Numbered from the stretch's first letter, positions 1 to 10,299 are shown. The stretch is DNA of 64,000 nucleotides from Mercurialis annua (GCF_937616625.2 NC_065576.1:9798501-9862500); one strand, 5' to 3'. Translations and numbers: made by a program. Notes: generated by a model not told the origin, from the letters alone.

Positions 1-371
1 CACAGACTTTTTCTTTTAGACAATATCATGGGTATTGTCGTTCTTGTTAATTGCTTGTTAATGGTTAATTAATTCAAGAAATGATCACAGGTTCTTGTTT
101 ATGAAGGCAAACAAGTGTAAGATACAAAAGCAATAGCATTATTTAATGTTTAACAGCAAGGCAAAACAGCTGATTTTATGCCAATTGCCAAAATTATGTT
201 CAAATCTCAACGTTGATTTTCTTACACCTTGACAACTTTGGAAGTAGAGGATCAATCAAACCGCGTTTAGATATATATAGTATATCAATTAGTTTATTTT
301 ACTTTTGGACGTTAGATTAATTAAAATATTATATTCTCATAAAAAAAAAAAAAATATTAGTATATACAAAA
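1..371. other. AT-rich intergenic DNA
   Basis: No gene, RNA or repeat structure could be supported here. The stretch is AT-rich, with short A and T runs, and ends at the foldback element that starts near 372. Confidence 0.4.
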
Positions 372-752
372 TTAAGGCTTAATGTCTTAAAAAAATTCCG
401 ACCTTTCATTCCCTTTTCAATCCTACCCTGACGTTGAAAATTTATCAATTTTACCCCATTTTGCATTCTTTCTTTTCAATTGTACCCTGAAGCATAAAAT
501 TGATCTTTATTTTTTTGACAAAAATTCAACAAAATTGTTCAAAAATGGTCATTTTAATGTAAAAAGTTAATCTAATGCAAAAAGAATCAATTTAGAGAAT
601 TTTTGTCAAATAAAAAAAAGTCAATTTTATGCTTTAGGGTACAATTAAAATGAAAAAATGCAAAATATGGTAAAATTGACTGATTTACAACGTCATGGTA
701 GAATTGAAAAAAAGATGAAAGTTCGGGATTTTTTAAGACATTAGGCCTTAAA
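372..752. mobile_element. Foldback MITE, family FB-A copy 1
   Basis: The two ends are long imperfect inverted repeats. The left arm begins TTAAGGCTTAATGTCTTAAA, and the right arm ends with its near reverse complement (TTTTAAGACATTAGGCCTTAA). The arms also match further in, around the 'TACCCTGA' and 'AGGGTACAATT' blocks. Related elements lie at 3630-4545 and 14484-14991, which supports a dispersed family. There is no coding capacity. I could not settle the target duplication, so the superfamily is open; the long arms suggest a Mutator-like MITE. Confidence 0.7.
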
Positions 753-939
753 TTAATACTATTTGAAGTACTTGTTTGAACATATAATTTTGCTTTTCAA
801 ACTTTTGTATATCTTTTATTGAAACAATTAAAAATATATGAGACAAATATCTGTAGTTGTTTTCAGCTATCTGTGTGTTGAAATGGAAAATATTTAATTA
901 AATTTTAGAATTTATTTATTCAAAAATTATCTTTTTAAC

Positions 940-1290
940 GCCTTAATATTCATGTTTGAAAGTTGCTAAAAAAAATAGTGCCACCTTTATTGTTTTGCAA
1001 ATTCAAATCCAACCGGGGCGGATCCGGGGGATCGAAGAGGGTCGGCCGACCCTCTCGCCGGAGAAAATTTAAAATAACCCGGATATAGAGGCGGTTTTTC
1101 TATGTAGGGGTGGTTATAACCGTCCCCTACAAGTGATAAAAGCGGTTTGTTTCTTATATGGGCGGGTTAGTTACCAGATTTAAACCCTTAATGTGAAAAT
1201 TTTACTCGCCTATGGAGTCCTGGTTTCGCTCTTTCAAACATGAATTTTTTCATATGTGATAGATTTGCAAAACAACGAAAGGTGGTAATT
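940..1290. repeat. GC-richer palindrome-bearing repeat, CACTA-like flavour
   Basis: This patch stands out from its AT-rich surroundings. It holds a perfect 18-bp palindrome at 1037-1054 (GAGGGTCGGCCGACCCTC) and an imperfect one near 1105-1131 built on GGTTATAACC between GGGG and CCCC. Flanking blocks recur in inverted orientation (CATGTTTGAAAG near 952 and CTTTCAAACATG near 1232; a CCACCTTT..GTTTTGCAAAT block near 982 and its complement near 1264). GACGGTTATAACCGTC-type motifs are common in subterminal regions of plant CACTA elements, but no CACTA terminus is visible, so the assignment is tentative. Confidence 0.35.
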
Positions 1291-1461
1291 TTGTTTGACA
1301 TTTTTTAAAGAACATGATTAAAATAAAAAAAAATGTATAAAAATAGTGATCTCATATAGAATTAGTCCTAATTTTAAATATTGGATAAAAATTGAATACC
1401 CCTTATACTTTTAATCCTCGTAGACCCGATGTAACTTAAGTTAGTAATTTTCCCTCATCTA

Positions 1462-1469
1462 TTTATAAG
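1462..1469 (+). promoter_or_regulatory. Candidate TATA box of the J-domain gene
   Basis: TTTATAAG lies about 95 bp upstream of the ATG at 1564, a normal TATA-to-start distance for a plant gene with a short leader. It was chosen by position and motif only. Confidence 0.45.
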
Positions 1470-1563
1470 TACATATATGTTTCAGCCTTGCTCACTTTCT
1501 TTCATTCAAAACCTTAAAACCTAGTCAACATTTTCTAAATCCCTCGTTTTCTCAAGAATTCTC

Positions 1564-2067
1564 ATGGAAACATTCTTGATACATCCCAAAATTGAAAAAA
1601 CGGTTCCAATCCTAAACAAAATTAGGTTTAGGAAAATGACCTATAACAAGAAGATCAAGACTAAGAATATCACATGCAATAGAACCATGCATAAAAAGAT
1701 GACCAATTTTTATGAAGTTCTCGCTCTTCGATCCAAGAGTGTAGGGTTTGATGAAATCAAGAAAGCTTATAGGAATATGGCCTTACAATACCATCCTGAT
1801 GTTTGTCCTCCGTCGGCAAAACAAGAATCCACGAAACGTTTCGTTGAGGTTCGAGAGGCTTACGAGACATTGTCTGATCCTGTTTCGCGTCGAAGATATG
1901 ATTATGAATTGGGTTCCGTTAGTAATTCGATAGGATTTGATTTTGAAGTAAGAACTGAGGAAAGGAAATATAGTTTTCCGAAGGAAGTATGGGAAATGCA
2001 GCTTTATGGACTAACTCAAGGATCTCATATCCGTTTGCAGAGGAACAAAAGTAAAAACTACATATAA
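1564..2067 (+). CDS. Small J-domain protein (chloroplast DnaJ11-like)
   Basis: Single-exon gene for 167 aa. Residues 48-115 form a J domain: the FYEVL start, the helix-II stretch KKAYRNMALQ, the HPD tripeptide at 77-79 that J proteins use to stimulate Hsp70 ATPase, and the helix-III/IV pattern FVEVREAYETLSDP..RRRYD. There is no G/F region or zinc-finger domain, so it is a type-III J protein. The basic, Ser/Thr/Asn-bearing N-terminus (about 45 aa) and small size fit the plastid-targeted DnaJ11/J20 group; plastid location is inferred. The ATG at 1564 gives the longest frame, but in-frame ATGs at 1636 and 1687 could also serve. A TATA-like box lies about 95 bp upstream. The gene looks intact; its neighbours on both sides are repeats. 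Confidence 0.88.
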   Translation: METFLIHPKIEKTVPILNKIRFRKMTYNKKIKTKNITCNRTMHKKMTNFYEVLALRSKSVGFDEIKKAYRNMALQYHPDVCPPSAKQESTKRFVEVREAYETLSDPVSRRRYDYELGSVSNSIGFDFEVRTEERKYSFPKEVWEMQLYGLTQGSHIRLQRNKSKNYI

Positions 2068-2510
2068 AATTAATATTTATTGATCTTGTCATTTTTCTTG
2101 CATTTTGAATTTGATATTTCATTAATTATTTTATTTTTTTAATGATTTATAAGTTTATAACTTTCTGTAAGCATCCATATTCTTATTTTAGGATATATCC
2201 TAATAATAACTCTACTTTCTATCGGCTGGTCTCATGTTTTAGTTGGTGATAGATATAGAGTAATATTCCATGGTGTTGTCATTTAATTTTTGGATTTAAT
2301 TTATAACATGTTTTATGAGCCTTAACAATTTTCAGAAAGGCTTAATGAATAAAAAAATTCAAATATTTTCCAATTTTACAATTCTAACCAAAATTTCAAG
2401 TTCTCTAAATTTTAGTTTAATTTCACATGTTTAGAACGAATTTAGGCAATTCGCCCTAATTGATTTAGTAGCATGTGCCAAATTGCATATTTCCTCCGCA
2501 CCCTAAAAAC
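2068..2510. other. 3' flank of the J gene, no further gene seen
   Basis: AT-rich sequence after the TAA at 2065-2067. It probably holds the 3' UTR and polyadenylation region. Nothing else could be supported. Confidence 0.35.
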
Positions 2511-2511
2511 C

Positions 2512-2692
2512 GGGAATTCTTACCTAGTCCCAGTCTATGAATTTTTCACGCACCTATCCAATGAGGTGTTAGAAAATCTAATACAATTTTCTCTCTTTTT
2601 CTATTATTTTCTCTTTTTTCTTATTTCTCTAACACCTCATTGGATAGGTCTATGAATTTTTCATGGATCGGATTTAGGTAAGAACTTCCCCT
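2512..2692. repeat. Nested palindromic MITE-like structure
   Basis: An inner perfect 22-bp inverted repeat (2552-2573 and 2628-2649, ACCTATCCAATGAGGTGTTAGA) surrounds a pyrimidine-rich loop of about 54 nt. A 16-bp direct repeat, GTCTATGAATTTTTCA, borders it (2533-2548 and 2648-2663), overlapping the right arm by 2 bp. Outside that, GGGAATTCTTACCTA (near 2512) faces its near complement TAGGTAAGAACTTCCC (near 2676). The simplest reading is a small foldback element inserted into a second inverted repeat, with the direct repeat as a long target duplication. Transcripts would form a stable hairpin. Confidence 0.55.
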
Positions 2693-2892
2693 AAAAACCT
2701 ATGCCGGTGACTGAGGTCTAATTAATTAGAAAAGTTAGATATTTTTCACCTTTTGAAATTCTGACTAAAAATTTAAAATGTTTACATTAGCTGAATTTAT
2801 GGTTCATGGATCCCACATCGGCCTTTTGACAACATGGAGACCATTCACACGAGATTCGACGCATGCTACCAAATTCATTTATATACGCAATA

Positions 2893-3024
2893 TGGGCCTA
2901 GCTTGAATGGCTAAGACGCCTCTAAATCCATCAAGAGATTGTGGGTTCGAACCACACTTCGATAGCTAACAACTAACAAATAAGACTCGAAAGAATCGAT
3001 TTCCATCTTTGATAATTAAAAAAC
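2893..3024 (+). mobile_element. tRNA-derived SINE-like sequence
   Basis: A tRNA-like head carries an A-box-like stretch (TAGCTTGAATGGCTAAG near 2899) and a strong B box (GGTTCGAACCA near 2944) at tRNA spacing. It is followed by an unrelated body and a short A run near 3017-3023. It cannot fold as a complete tRNA because the acceptor ends do not pair, so it is more likely a SINE head than a functional tRNA gene. The target duplication is unclear. Confidence 0.5.
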
Positions 3025-3100
3025 AAATTGGCTAATATACATACACATATATATAAAAGTTAAGTGAGGAAGAACTTAATGATTAAAGAAGTAACGGTGT

Positions 3101-3298
3101 GGAGCGAGGATTAGAATTCCCTCAAATTTATTTTAAATTTGAGAGAGTTATGTTTACGATTTACACAGTTTATTGTAAAATAAATAGTGTAGATCAAAAA
3201 GGTACAATTCTAATCAAATCAATCAACACCGTTTATTTTACAATGAACGGTGTAAATCGTGAATATAACACTCTCAAGTTCAAATCCGTGGAGCAATT
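3101..3298. mobile_element. MITE, family M-B copy 1
   Basis: Inverted-repeat element. The left half contains TTTACACAGTTTATTGTAAA; the right half contains the related TTTTACAATGAACGGTGTAAA. The outer parts pair through CTCAAATTTATTTTAAATTTGAGAGAG and CTCTCAAGTTCAAAT. A second copy with the same centre and ends lies in a sulfate transporter intron at 51707-51905. The open frame through it is not credible as a gene. Confidence 0.6.
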
Positions 3299-3399
3299 CT
3301 TTGATTGGTATTTAATAGGAAGTTTACGAAAGTTTAAAAATTGCATACTAGTATCCGATATTAAATATAGTTAATATTAAGAGATATTATGAGTTAATA

Positions 3400-3605
3400 A
3401 AAAGTATTTTAATTTTTTTGTGGTGAATGATAAATCCGTCATAAAAAATGTATGACTGAAATTTCGTTATAAATTCGTCACAAATTTTGTGAAGGATTTT
3501 TTCCAAAAAAATAAAATTGGACTCACTGCATTATAAAATCGGCGCAATTTTCAATTTGTGATGGATTTGTGACAGATTTTTCCATCACAAGGTTCAATTT
3601 TTTTT
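3400..3605. repeat. Subterminal-type repeat cluster (GTCACAAAT motifs)
   Basis: Motifs such as CCGTCATAAA, CGTCACAAAT, GTGATGGATTTGTGACAGATTT and CCATCACAA recur in both orientations over 200 bp. This is the style of CACTA-element subterminal repeats, but no CACTA terminus or target duplication was found. Treated as a transposon remnant of uncertain class. Confidence 0.35.
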
Positions 3606-3629
3606 TTAGTAAATTTTGTTGCATAGAGG

Positions 3630-4545
3630 AATTAGGCCTAATTATCAAAAAACTTTTCACCTTTTAGCCTCTTTTTGATTTCATCCTGATGTTGTAAATT
3701 TTGTCCAATTCAGCCAAATTCACACCTTTGTTTTCCAATTCCTTCCTAAAAAATAAATGGAGTCTTTTTCACTTGAAAAAATATCAATTTAATTTTTTAT
3801 TATAATTTTTTTAAAGCATTTAATGTTATACAAAAAACAAAAATCTCTCTTCCCCATAAAATCAAAAATTAATAATAAATTTTTATTTGATTTTTATTTA
3901 AATATTACAATATCAAAAAAAAAAATTCAACTGCCATTCCTACGACCTCGTCGCCTTTTTTCCGGCTCCGACGTATATTCAAAATAATTAATATTTTATA
4001 ATTAATGAATTAGTATATTCAAAAATTTAATTAATTTTATTAAATTTAAATAATTTTTTTAAAATAATTTTTTTAAAAAAAAAATTTTTGAAATATTTTT
4101 TTCAAAAACCCGTTCGTCTTTCTCGTGACGAACTCGCTCTGGTTCGTCTTCATCTGAACCATATCAGGTTCATCACGAGGAAGACTAACAGGTTTAAAAG
4201 TTATAATTTTTATTTAAAAATTATTTAAATTATTTAAATTAAATTAAATATTTAAATTTAATAAAATTATTTAATAACATATTATATTATTATTTGAATT
4301 TATAGGTATGAGGGTTTTTTTTTTGTTCTTTTTATAACATTAAATATTTTTTAAAAATTATGCTAAAAATAAAAGATCAAATTGGTATTTTTTTTTCAAG
4401 TGAAAAAGAGAGTTAATTTAATTTTTAGAGTGGAATTAGAGATCAAATGTCCGAAATTGATTAAATTGGATAAAATTACAGTATCAAGGTGTAACTGAAA
4501 AGAAACTAAAAAATTAAAGGTTTTTAAATGATAAGCCGAATAATT
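3630..4545. mobile_element. Foldback element, family FB-A (long copy)
   Basis: Extended terminal inverted repeats. The left end (TTAGGCCTAATTATCAAAAA and onward through a CCTGATGTTGTAAATTTTGTCCAATT block) faces its degenerate complement at the right end (AATTGGATAAAATTACAGTATCAAGGTG .. GATAAGCCGAATAA). It shares the end motif and block order with the elements at 372-752 and 14484-14991 but is longer. The centre contains a second palindromic segment, with CGTCTTTCTCGTGA facing TCACGAGGAAGAC (about 4110-4185). No coding capacity. Confidence 0.6.
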
Positions 4546-4557
4546 ATTGCGTAAGAT

Positions 4558-4744
4558 TGTTAAAAATAATCCCACATTGCTTAGGAGAACAAATATAAAT
4601 GAGTTTATAAGTGTAAAGGTTCAACCACCTATTAACTAGTTCTAATTATTAGGTCATGGTTGAACCTAAACACTCTCATAAGTATGTGGGGTTATCACAT
4701 TCTCACCAATTTATAATTAATTACTCCCACCAATATTTCTAATG
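4558..4744 (+). repeat. TRIM left LTR
   Basis: 187-bp terminal repeat matching 5022-5208 with a handful of substitutions. It begins with TG and is followed at once by the primer binding site. Confidence 0.85.
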
Positions 4745-4754
4745 TGGTATCGGA

Positions 4755-4952
4755 GCTGGTCTGCCCCGGGTTCTCAATTTGCCGGTTGTCCGTCTGGATG
4801 TCTAGTCCCAGCGGTCCGGTCCGGTGTTGCCGCTGCTTATTAAATCAAAAATAGTGGGTCTGGCCCGGATTCTTAATTTGCTGGTTGTCCGTCTAGATGT
4901 TCATTTCCAGGGGCCCGGTCCGGTGCTGCCGCTGCTTGATAAATCAAAAAGT
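4755..4952 (+). repeat. Tandem duplication inside the TRIM
   Basis: Two adjacent units of about 99 bp share TTGTCCGTCT.GATGT, GGTCCGGTG.TGCCGCTGC and AAATCAAAAA in the same order. They make up most of the TRIM interior. The divergence between units suggests the duplication is older than this insertion or has been copied with the family. Confidence 0.65.
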
Positions 4953-5021
4953 TTCAGTTCCAGGGGGAGTCAATTTCAAATGACAACCGGATGTACAGTC
5001 CCAGTTGCATTTGAGGGGGAG

Positions 5022-5208
5022 TGTTAAAAATAATCCCACATTACTTAGGAGAACAAATATAAATGAGTTTATAAGTGTAACGGTTCAACCACCTATTAAC
5101 TAGTTCTAGTTATTAGGTCATGGTTGAAACTAAACACTCTCATAAGTATGTGAGGTTATCACATTCTCACCAATTTATAATTAATTACTCCCACCAATAT
5201 TACTAATA
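5022..5208 (+). repeat. TRIM right LTR
   Basis: 187-bp terminal repeat directly after the polypurine tract, followed by the AAGAT target duplication at 5209-5213. Confidence 0.85.
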
Positions 5209-5213
5209 AAGAT

Positions 5214-6105
5214 AGTGTGAAGTGTTCATTTTATTCTAGTTTGAAATCTATAAATCACATTTTCATTTATTGTGATTTTGCTTGAAAACAAAACACTTCA
5301 TTGACTCGTTACGGTTTGTTGTGGGTGGCACCAAATTCCGTTGATAATTTCGTATTTAATTGGAAATCCTTTTGCATATATCGGTATACTAATAATTTAT
5401 GGTTGTCATAATAATTTATGGTTGTCGATTTGATTCCTTTCATCTAGGAAAATCGGAAAACGTGCCATACAAATATTTTTAGACATTCATCAAAAAAGAA
5501 GTATTTTTTAAATACGAGAAATTAGATATTTTTTAATAAATAAGAGAGAAAGAGCGCTTGGGAGGAACTAGATATTCAATATCTTCTCCTTTCTAGTATT
5601 CAACATAGGTGGTATGCTTTTATAAATGCAAGTATAATCGGTTTTCGTACTCGAAAATAATGTTCTTGGAAGCTTGGATTCATCGTTTATTTTTAGCTTA
5701 AGTTGTATTGGATTATTTCTTTGGCCACGTATGTGGTTTTAACATATTCTCTCATTCATTAAAAAAAAGGGTGTTAATAATTTATGCAATTTAAAATGTG
5801 ACTGATTCAAGTGGAATGTCCACCCAGTTATCGAGATTAGATTCTGATCTAAGCATTTATTCGGATTGGATTAGGAGATGCAAACCATATCTAAGCTCCC
5901 AATTGAATTCCATCCCAAAATGCAATTGTCAACTATATATGGGATGGACATAAATCTGCACCTACAGCAAGTCGCACCAAAGTCAAACTGTAGGAAGTTG
6001 AGAGATTGCAGGCACCACTAAATCATAGATACTATAGTGATATGAAGTTATGGACTATCCATAAAAAAAAAACATGGTAAAATAAACTTGATGTCTTATA
6101 AAAGA
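5214..6105. other. Intergenic DNA, nothing supported
   Basis: No convincing open frame, RNA gene or paired repeat was found. It is AT-rich and ends at the CTAG terminus of the Helitron-like element. Confidence 0.35.
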
Positions 6106-6666
6106 CTAGTTTCGCATTACGTGCTATACACGTGGCTCGTAACGTAACTCGTCAATGAATATATTAGTAAATTTATTATATTTATATTAATTTTTTATTT
6201 ATAATTAATATTAAATTAGTTAAGAATTTTTATAAAAGTAAATATAATATATTCGGTTATTAATTATTTTTCATACTGAATTTATTCTTCTTTTGGTTTT
6301 ATAATAACCATAATAAATAATTAACTTAATTTTATTAATAATATTTTTAAAAATAATAAGATAGAAATTTAAATAATATTATATTGACCAAATACAGTAT
6401 TTTAATTTTGTAATTCAATAAAACTAAAAAAGAGGTATTCCTACTAATTTGGAGACAATTTAGTTATTTTTTTACATACTAAAAAGTAAATTGGAGATAA
6501 TTTAACTACCTATTCTAATTAGGACTTTAATTACAATAGTGATCAATTAAATAACTAATTAATTAATGACTATAAAACCTTGATTTAATAGTAAACTGAA
6601 AAGGATTATTCAGTAAATTTGCATGTCCCCCCCCCCCCCCATCCGTGCTTTTATATATAGTATAGA
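6106..6666 (-). mobile_element. Non-autonomous Helitron-like element
   Basis: Read on the minus strand, the element starts TCTATACTATATATAAAAGC at 6666 and ends ..GCGAAACTAG at 6106, with host A before it and host T after it. That is the Helitron signature: 5' TC, 3' CTRR, insertion between A and T, no target duplication and no terminal inverted repeats. Just before the 3' end, ACGTG-TATAG-CACGT can form a short hairpin (about 6117-6131). The TCTATACTAT.. start resembles that of plant Helitron families as I recall them. A run of about 14 C (near 6627-6640) lies near the 5' end. No Rep/helicase coding sequence is present. Confidence 0.55.
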
Positions 6667-8590
6667 TAAATAAATATTTTTCAAAATTTTTTTGGCTAAA
6701 TGTACCATTTTAACCTTCATGTCAGGTTCGATTTTTAACTTAAACCGTAGCGATATTTTATTTAGAGTGATGCCTAACGTTATAAAAGAAATAACAAAAT
6801 TGACCCTTTTTTAATAGATTTTTTAGCATCATCTCTGCTGACGTGGACGACATATGACATACACGTGGAATTTGTTTCAATTCAGACATGAGTGGTTTTT
6901 TTTTCAATTTCAAATCGAATGTTATAAAAAACAATTGGACCCTCTGTCAATGTTATATTTATGCCATGCGTTGTCCCGTCAGGATTAGTTGTGGGGAAAA
7001 ATATTATAAAGGAGTGTCCATTTTGTCATTTGTTGATAATGTTGCGTACCACTTTCAAACAAAAAAGATCATTCAGGTACAAACAAAAAACTTTACCAAA
7101 CATGAGAATTCAAGTTGTATATTTAGCCTAAGAGTTATAATAGTTAGATTCAATAATTTTATGCGCTAAATGTAGCATACTCAAGTAAATAAAATATAAT
7201 TCCGTTCTATCAACGATAATGTTCATTCTTAATTTGATACTTAGAGTATAACTAACACAAATGGTAAAAGTACTGGGAAAAACTTGTATAATTATTAAAT
7301 TCTTGTTTTTATAGAGTTTGTCATAAATTTAGATAAATAATTATTTTAGCTTAAAGATATCGATAAGTAATGAGTGACAAAATTTTAGGGTTAATTGGCT
7401 AAATTTCACTAATTAAATAAGAGAAATTCTTAATGAAAATTTATTTACCAAATTATTTTTGATTTGTAGCCAAACAAATTTTTGGTCTAATAGTTCAAAA
7501 AAGTTAAGGCAGTTCGGCTTTTTTCCAAATTTATCCAAAAAATTTAAAGTTTATACATCCGTCATAATTTGACAATTTCGTGATAATGTATTCAATTTTG
7601 CTCAATAAATTTAATTGTGTCAATCTTTCAGCTATTAAATCTTAATTTTCAATTGTATTTTTATATAAATTTCTTAATTAGCGAAATCATTTTTGATAAT
7701 TGCAAATCTAATTCATAATCCAAAAGAAAATCAGATAGTATATTAGCAAAATTCAGTTCAAATTATTCTACCTTTCAGTGGTTGAAGCCAAGAAAAAGTA
7801 AGTTTAAAGTATAAAATAAACGAAAAGGATAAATTGGCATTGCAATTAAGTGAAAGATTTAGACAATTAAATTATACAAGTGTGTAAAATTAGATAGATT
7901 AGCACTCAATTTGTCAAATTAAAATAAGTTTACAAACTTTAAAAGTCGAGAACAGATTTAAAAAGGTAAAAAACGTTTGGTTTTTTAAACGATTAAACCT
8001 AAATTATATTATATCACTAAATAATAGTTTTAATTATTTATATTACATCATGTAGTGATCCAGAGTCTACTTTACAAAAAAAAATCAGTAAGAATCTTAT
8101 CTAATATGAGCTTCCAACTTGATAATGAAATAAGATTTGAAGATTTACTACATGCACCTACGTGAAGTTACATATAGTGCAATTAAAGCATCTAAATAAT
8201 AATAGAGTATTGTTAGGTTTTCAAAAAGAAAGAACTTATTCTTTTTATCATAATCTTTTAATCAATTAATTATTCATGTATAAAGTCACATTGGACTATA
8301 AATTTTGTGTAGATGAGTGTGCATATTTAAGACAATCAAGCAGATATGATTCAGTAGAGAGACAGAAATATTATGCAAAATGAGAAAGGCAGTTCTCATT
8401 CAACTCTCCCTCAAGGGCTTCAGTCTTTACGTACAGATTACAAGTTAGATGTCTGATCGGTGACGCATTTGAAGCCTGCGAGTGAGAGTTGGATGGCGCA
8501 TGCCTTAGCGTTAGAGTTACGTCGAGATATGAAGCAACACAAGGTATAGCCGGAGGGTAATTGATTCCGAAAGTATTCAAACTACTGTTT
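6667..8590. other. AT-rich intergenic DNA
   Basis: Short open frames exist (for example 6888-7169) but show no domain, codon bias or gene signals and were not accepted. The text around 6700-6860 resembles a low-copy repeat arm, but no partner could be fixed in the window. Confidence 0.35.
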
Positions 8591-8596
8591 TATTAT

Positions 8597-8960
8597 ATTT
8601 TAATGACTGAATTTTGATTCGTTTTATTTTGGTTTCTAAACTTTAATTTCATTTTTACAGATTATTTTCAACCAAAATGTTGACTTGGCAGCCAAATTTT
8701 GACTCTTAACAATAGTTTTTTGCTTGTATTTTCTGAAAATTTATCAGTTATGCACAATTTCAATTGAGCGAGGAGTTTTTCCGGGCAAATTATGCATTCA
8801 TGTCAAGATTTTAGGAAAAATAAAAAGTATGATTCAGCTGTCACGTATGCATTTTTTTTTGCTTAAAAAACTCCCGTCGAAACAAAAGTAATGTTTAGAA
8901 ACCGCATTGAAAAGATATAAAAGCTTCATAACTGAATTAAAATGAATCAAAATTTGTTTA
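8597..8960. mobile_element. Foldback-like repeat, family M-C copy 1
   Basis: The left end, TGAATTTTGATTCGTTTTATTTT, faces its near complement AAAATGAATCAAAATTTG at the right end. The interior blocks TGACTTGGCAGCCAAAT.., ..GTTTTTTGCTTGTATTTT and CAATTGAGCGAGGAGTTTTT are shared in order with 22020-22310, so this is a repeat family with two copies here. Non-coding; class undetermined. Confidence 0.5.
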
Positions 8961-9234
8961 GAAGATATCCTCAGGCGTTCTACGAGTCTGTTCTAGCTTA
9001 GAGAGAATCGTGTATTCTTGTGCCTCCTGCTAATCCATTTCTCTATACTCTGAGGCAGATAACTTGTCGGCGCTTGATAACTAGCTTCCTCAATTCTTAG
9101 GCTAAGTGGTTAGCTGACTAGTGCGTGCCACTGCATGGTCTTCGTTCATTAGCTGTTACGAATATGTCCGACTCTACCGCTAGTATGGCGTGGAATAGAT
9201 TATTACGGAAATCAACACTAAATTTTCTTGCAAT
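8961..9234. other. Unassigned sequence between repeats
   Basis: Moderately GC-richer than its surroundings, with no open frame or RNA signal I can support. It may be part of a decayed element. Confidence 0.25.
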
Positions 9235-9241
9235 CCTCTTT

Positions 9242-9338
9242 TTTTTTTTATAATTGGGGGGACTTGGGGAGCGCTTGTGGGAGGAATCGAACTCACGACC
9301 TAGCAGTTTGCTGCCTAGCGCTTATACCATTTGAGCTA
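9242..9338 (-). mobile_element. Short tRNA-derived SINE, family S1 copy 1
   Basis: On the minus strand this reads as a tRNA-like head with A box TAGCTCAAATGG and B box GAGTTCGATTCC, then CTCCCACAAGCGCTCCCC and a poly(A) tail (the T run at 9240-9250 on the plus strand). CCTCTTT flanks both ends (9235-9241 and 9339-9345), a plausible target duplication. Two further copies occur at 52593-52691 and 61534-61641, both inside host introns. Confidence 0.75.
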
Positions 9339-9345
9339 CCTCTTT

Positions 9346-9586
9346 CTGTGACATTTTTGGAGAAGCTCGTAGTTAAATGGCTTAAGTAGAGGCTGGAGCT
9401 GAATCTTGTGACTGATGATTCTGGTGTGATTTCTGATGTCTATAATAGAGAATTGCAAGACAAAGATCTTTCCATTCTGAAACGTGCAAGCGCATTCAAC
9501 GATCACATGATGACGTAGAGCTCAAAAATGCTAGAAAATTTAGCCATCAATTTATTTATTGATTATTTGTTCCATTATCTCAAATA
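9346..9586. other. Unassigned sequence
   Basis: About 240 bp with no recognised feature. Open in short stretches, but no homology was recognised. Confidence 0.25.
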
Positions 9587-9595
9587 TTATATTTT

Positions 9596-9888
9596 GGCTT
9601 AATTGCACTAAAAATCACCAACTTTCGCATGTTTTTGATATTTAACATAATATTTTCTTCTTAACATAAAAAACATCAACTTTGCATATTCGTCTACATA
9701 ACTGTTTCTTTTGAAAAATTAAGCCTAAAATGGCACTGTTTTACGTTCAAAACGGCGCCGTTTCACATCCCGTTGACAAATATGCTAAAAAAAAAATGAA
9801 AGTTGGTGATTTTTTATGCCAAGAAAAGAAGATTATGTTAAATACCAAAAACACGCGAAATTTGATGATTTTTTTATGCAATTAAGCC
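9596..9888. mobile_element. MULE-type MITE, family M-A copy 1
   Basis: Terminal inverted repeats begin GGCTTAATTGCACTAAAAAT and end with the complement ..ATGCAATTAAGCC; inside them both arms carry the CACCAACTTTCGC / GCGAAATTTGATG pair. A perfect 9-bp duplication TTATATTTT flanks it (9587-9595 and 9889-9897), which is typical of Mutator-like elements. The centre has AAAACGGCGCCGTTTC. Non-coding. A sister copy lies at 11807-12107. Confidence 0.8.
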
Positions 9889-9897
9889 TTATATTTT

Positions 9898-10299
9898 TGT
9901 GTACTTTATAGTCCTTTATGCATTCTTTCTAATGTAGTGTCCTAGTCCGTAATAATGAAATACATGCATGACCAAAAATCTGTTTTTTAAAATTTATTTA
10001 ATAACTGGTACATTTTGAGATATGTTTTCATTTTAAGCGATTATACATATACTGTAAACTAGTCCTTGTAGATCTTTCAGCTAGTTATCTTTCTCTCTCT
10101 AGTCCTGTCTTCTGGGATCAAGGCTTTAGCTAATTTGTTATTTATAAACTGGAGAAATTTTTGTAATTTTTATGCCACTTGTTACTTATTGCATTTGCTA
10201 ATCTTTTTTAAGGTTTTTTTTGACACAAGTTGATTTTTCTTTGTCAATATCGATATAAACTCACTGACTGCAATCAAAAAACTTCGATCAATTATAATG
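9898..10299. other. Intergenic DNA, nothing supported
   Basis: No gene or repeat structure recognised. It includes CT-rich runs near 10090-10110. Confidence 0.3.

Larger units (their letters stand above)
4558..5208 (+). mobile_element. Complete TRIM retrotransposon (651 bp)
   Basis: Two direct repeats of 187 bp (4558-4744 and 5022-5208) begin TGTTAAAAAT and are nearly identical. A primer-binding-site-like TGGTATCGGAGC starts at 4745 directly after the first repeat, and a polypurine tract TTGAGGGGGAG ends at 5021 just before the second. A perfect 5-bp duplication AAGAT flanks the element (4553-4557 and 5209-5213). Together these define a terminal-repeat retrotransposon in miniature. The repeat ends read TAATG and TAATA rather than the expected ..CA, most simply by mutation. 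It encodes nothing and would depend on another element's proteins. Confidence 0.87.

Noticed and set aside
6888..7169. 93-aa open frame
   Set aside because: AT-rich chance frame with no recognisable motif or supporting promoter.
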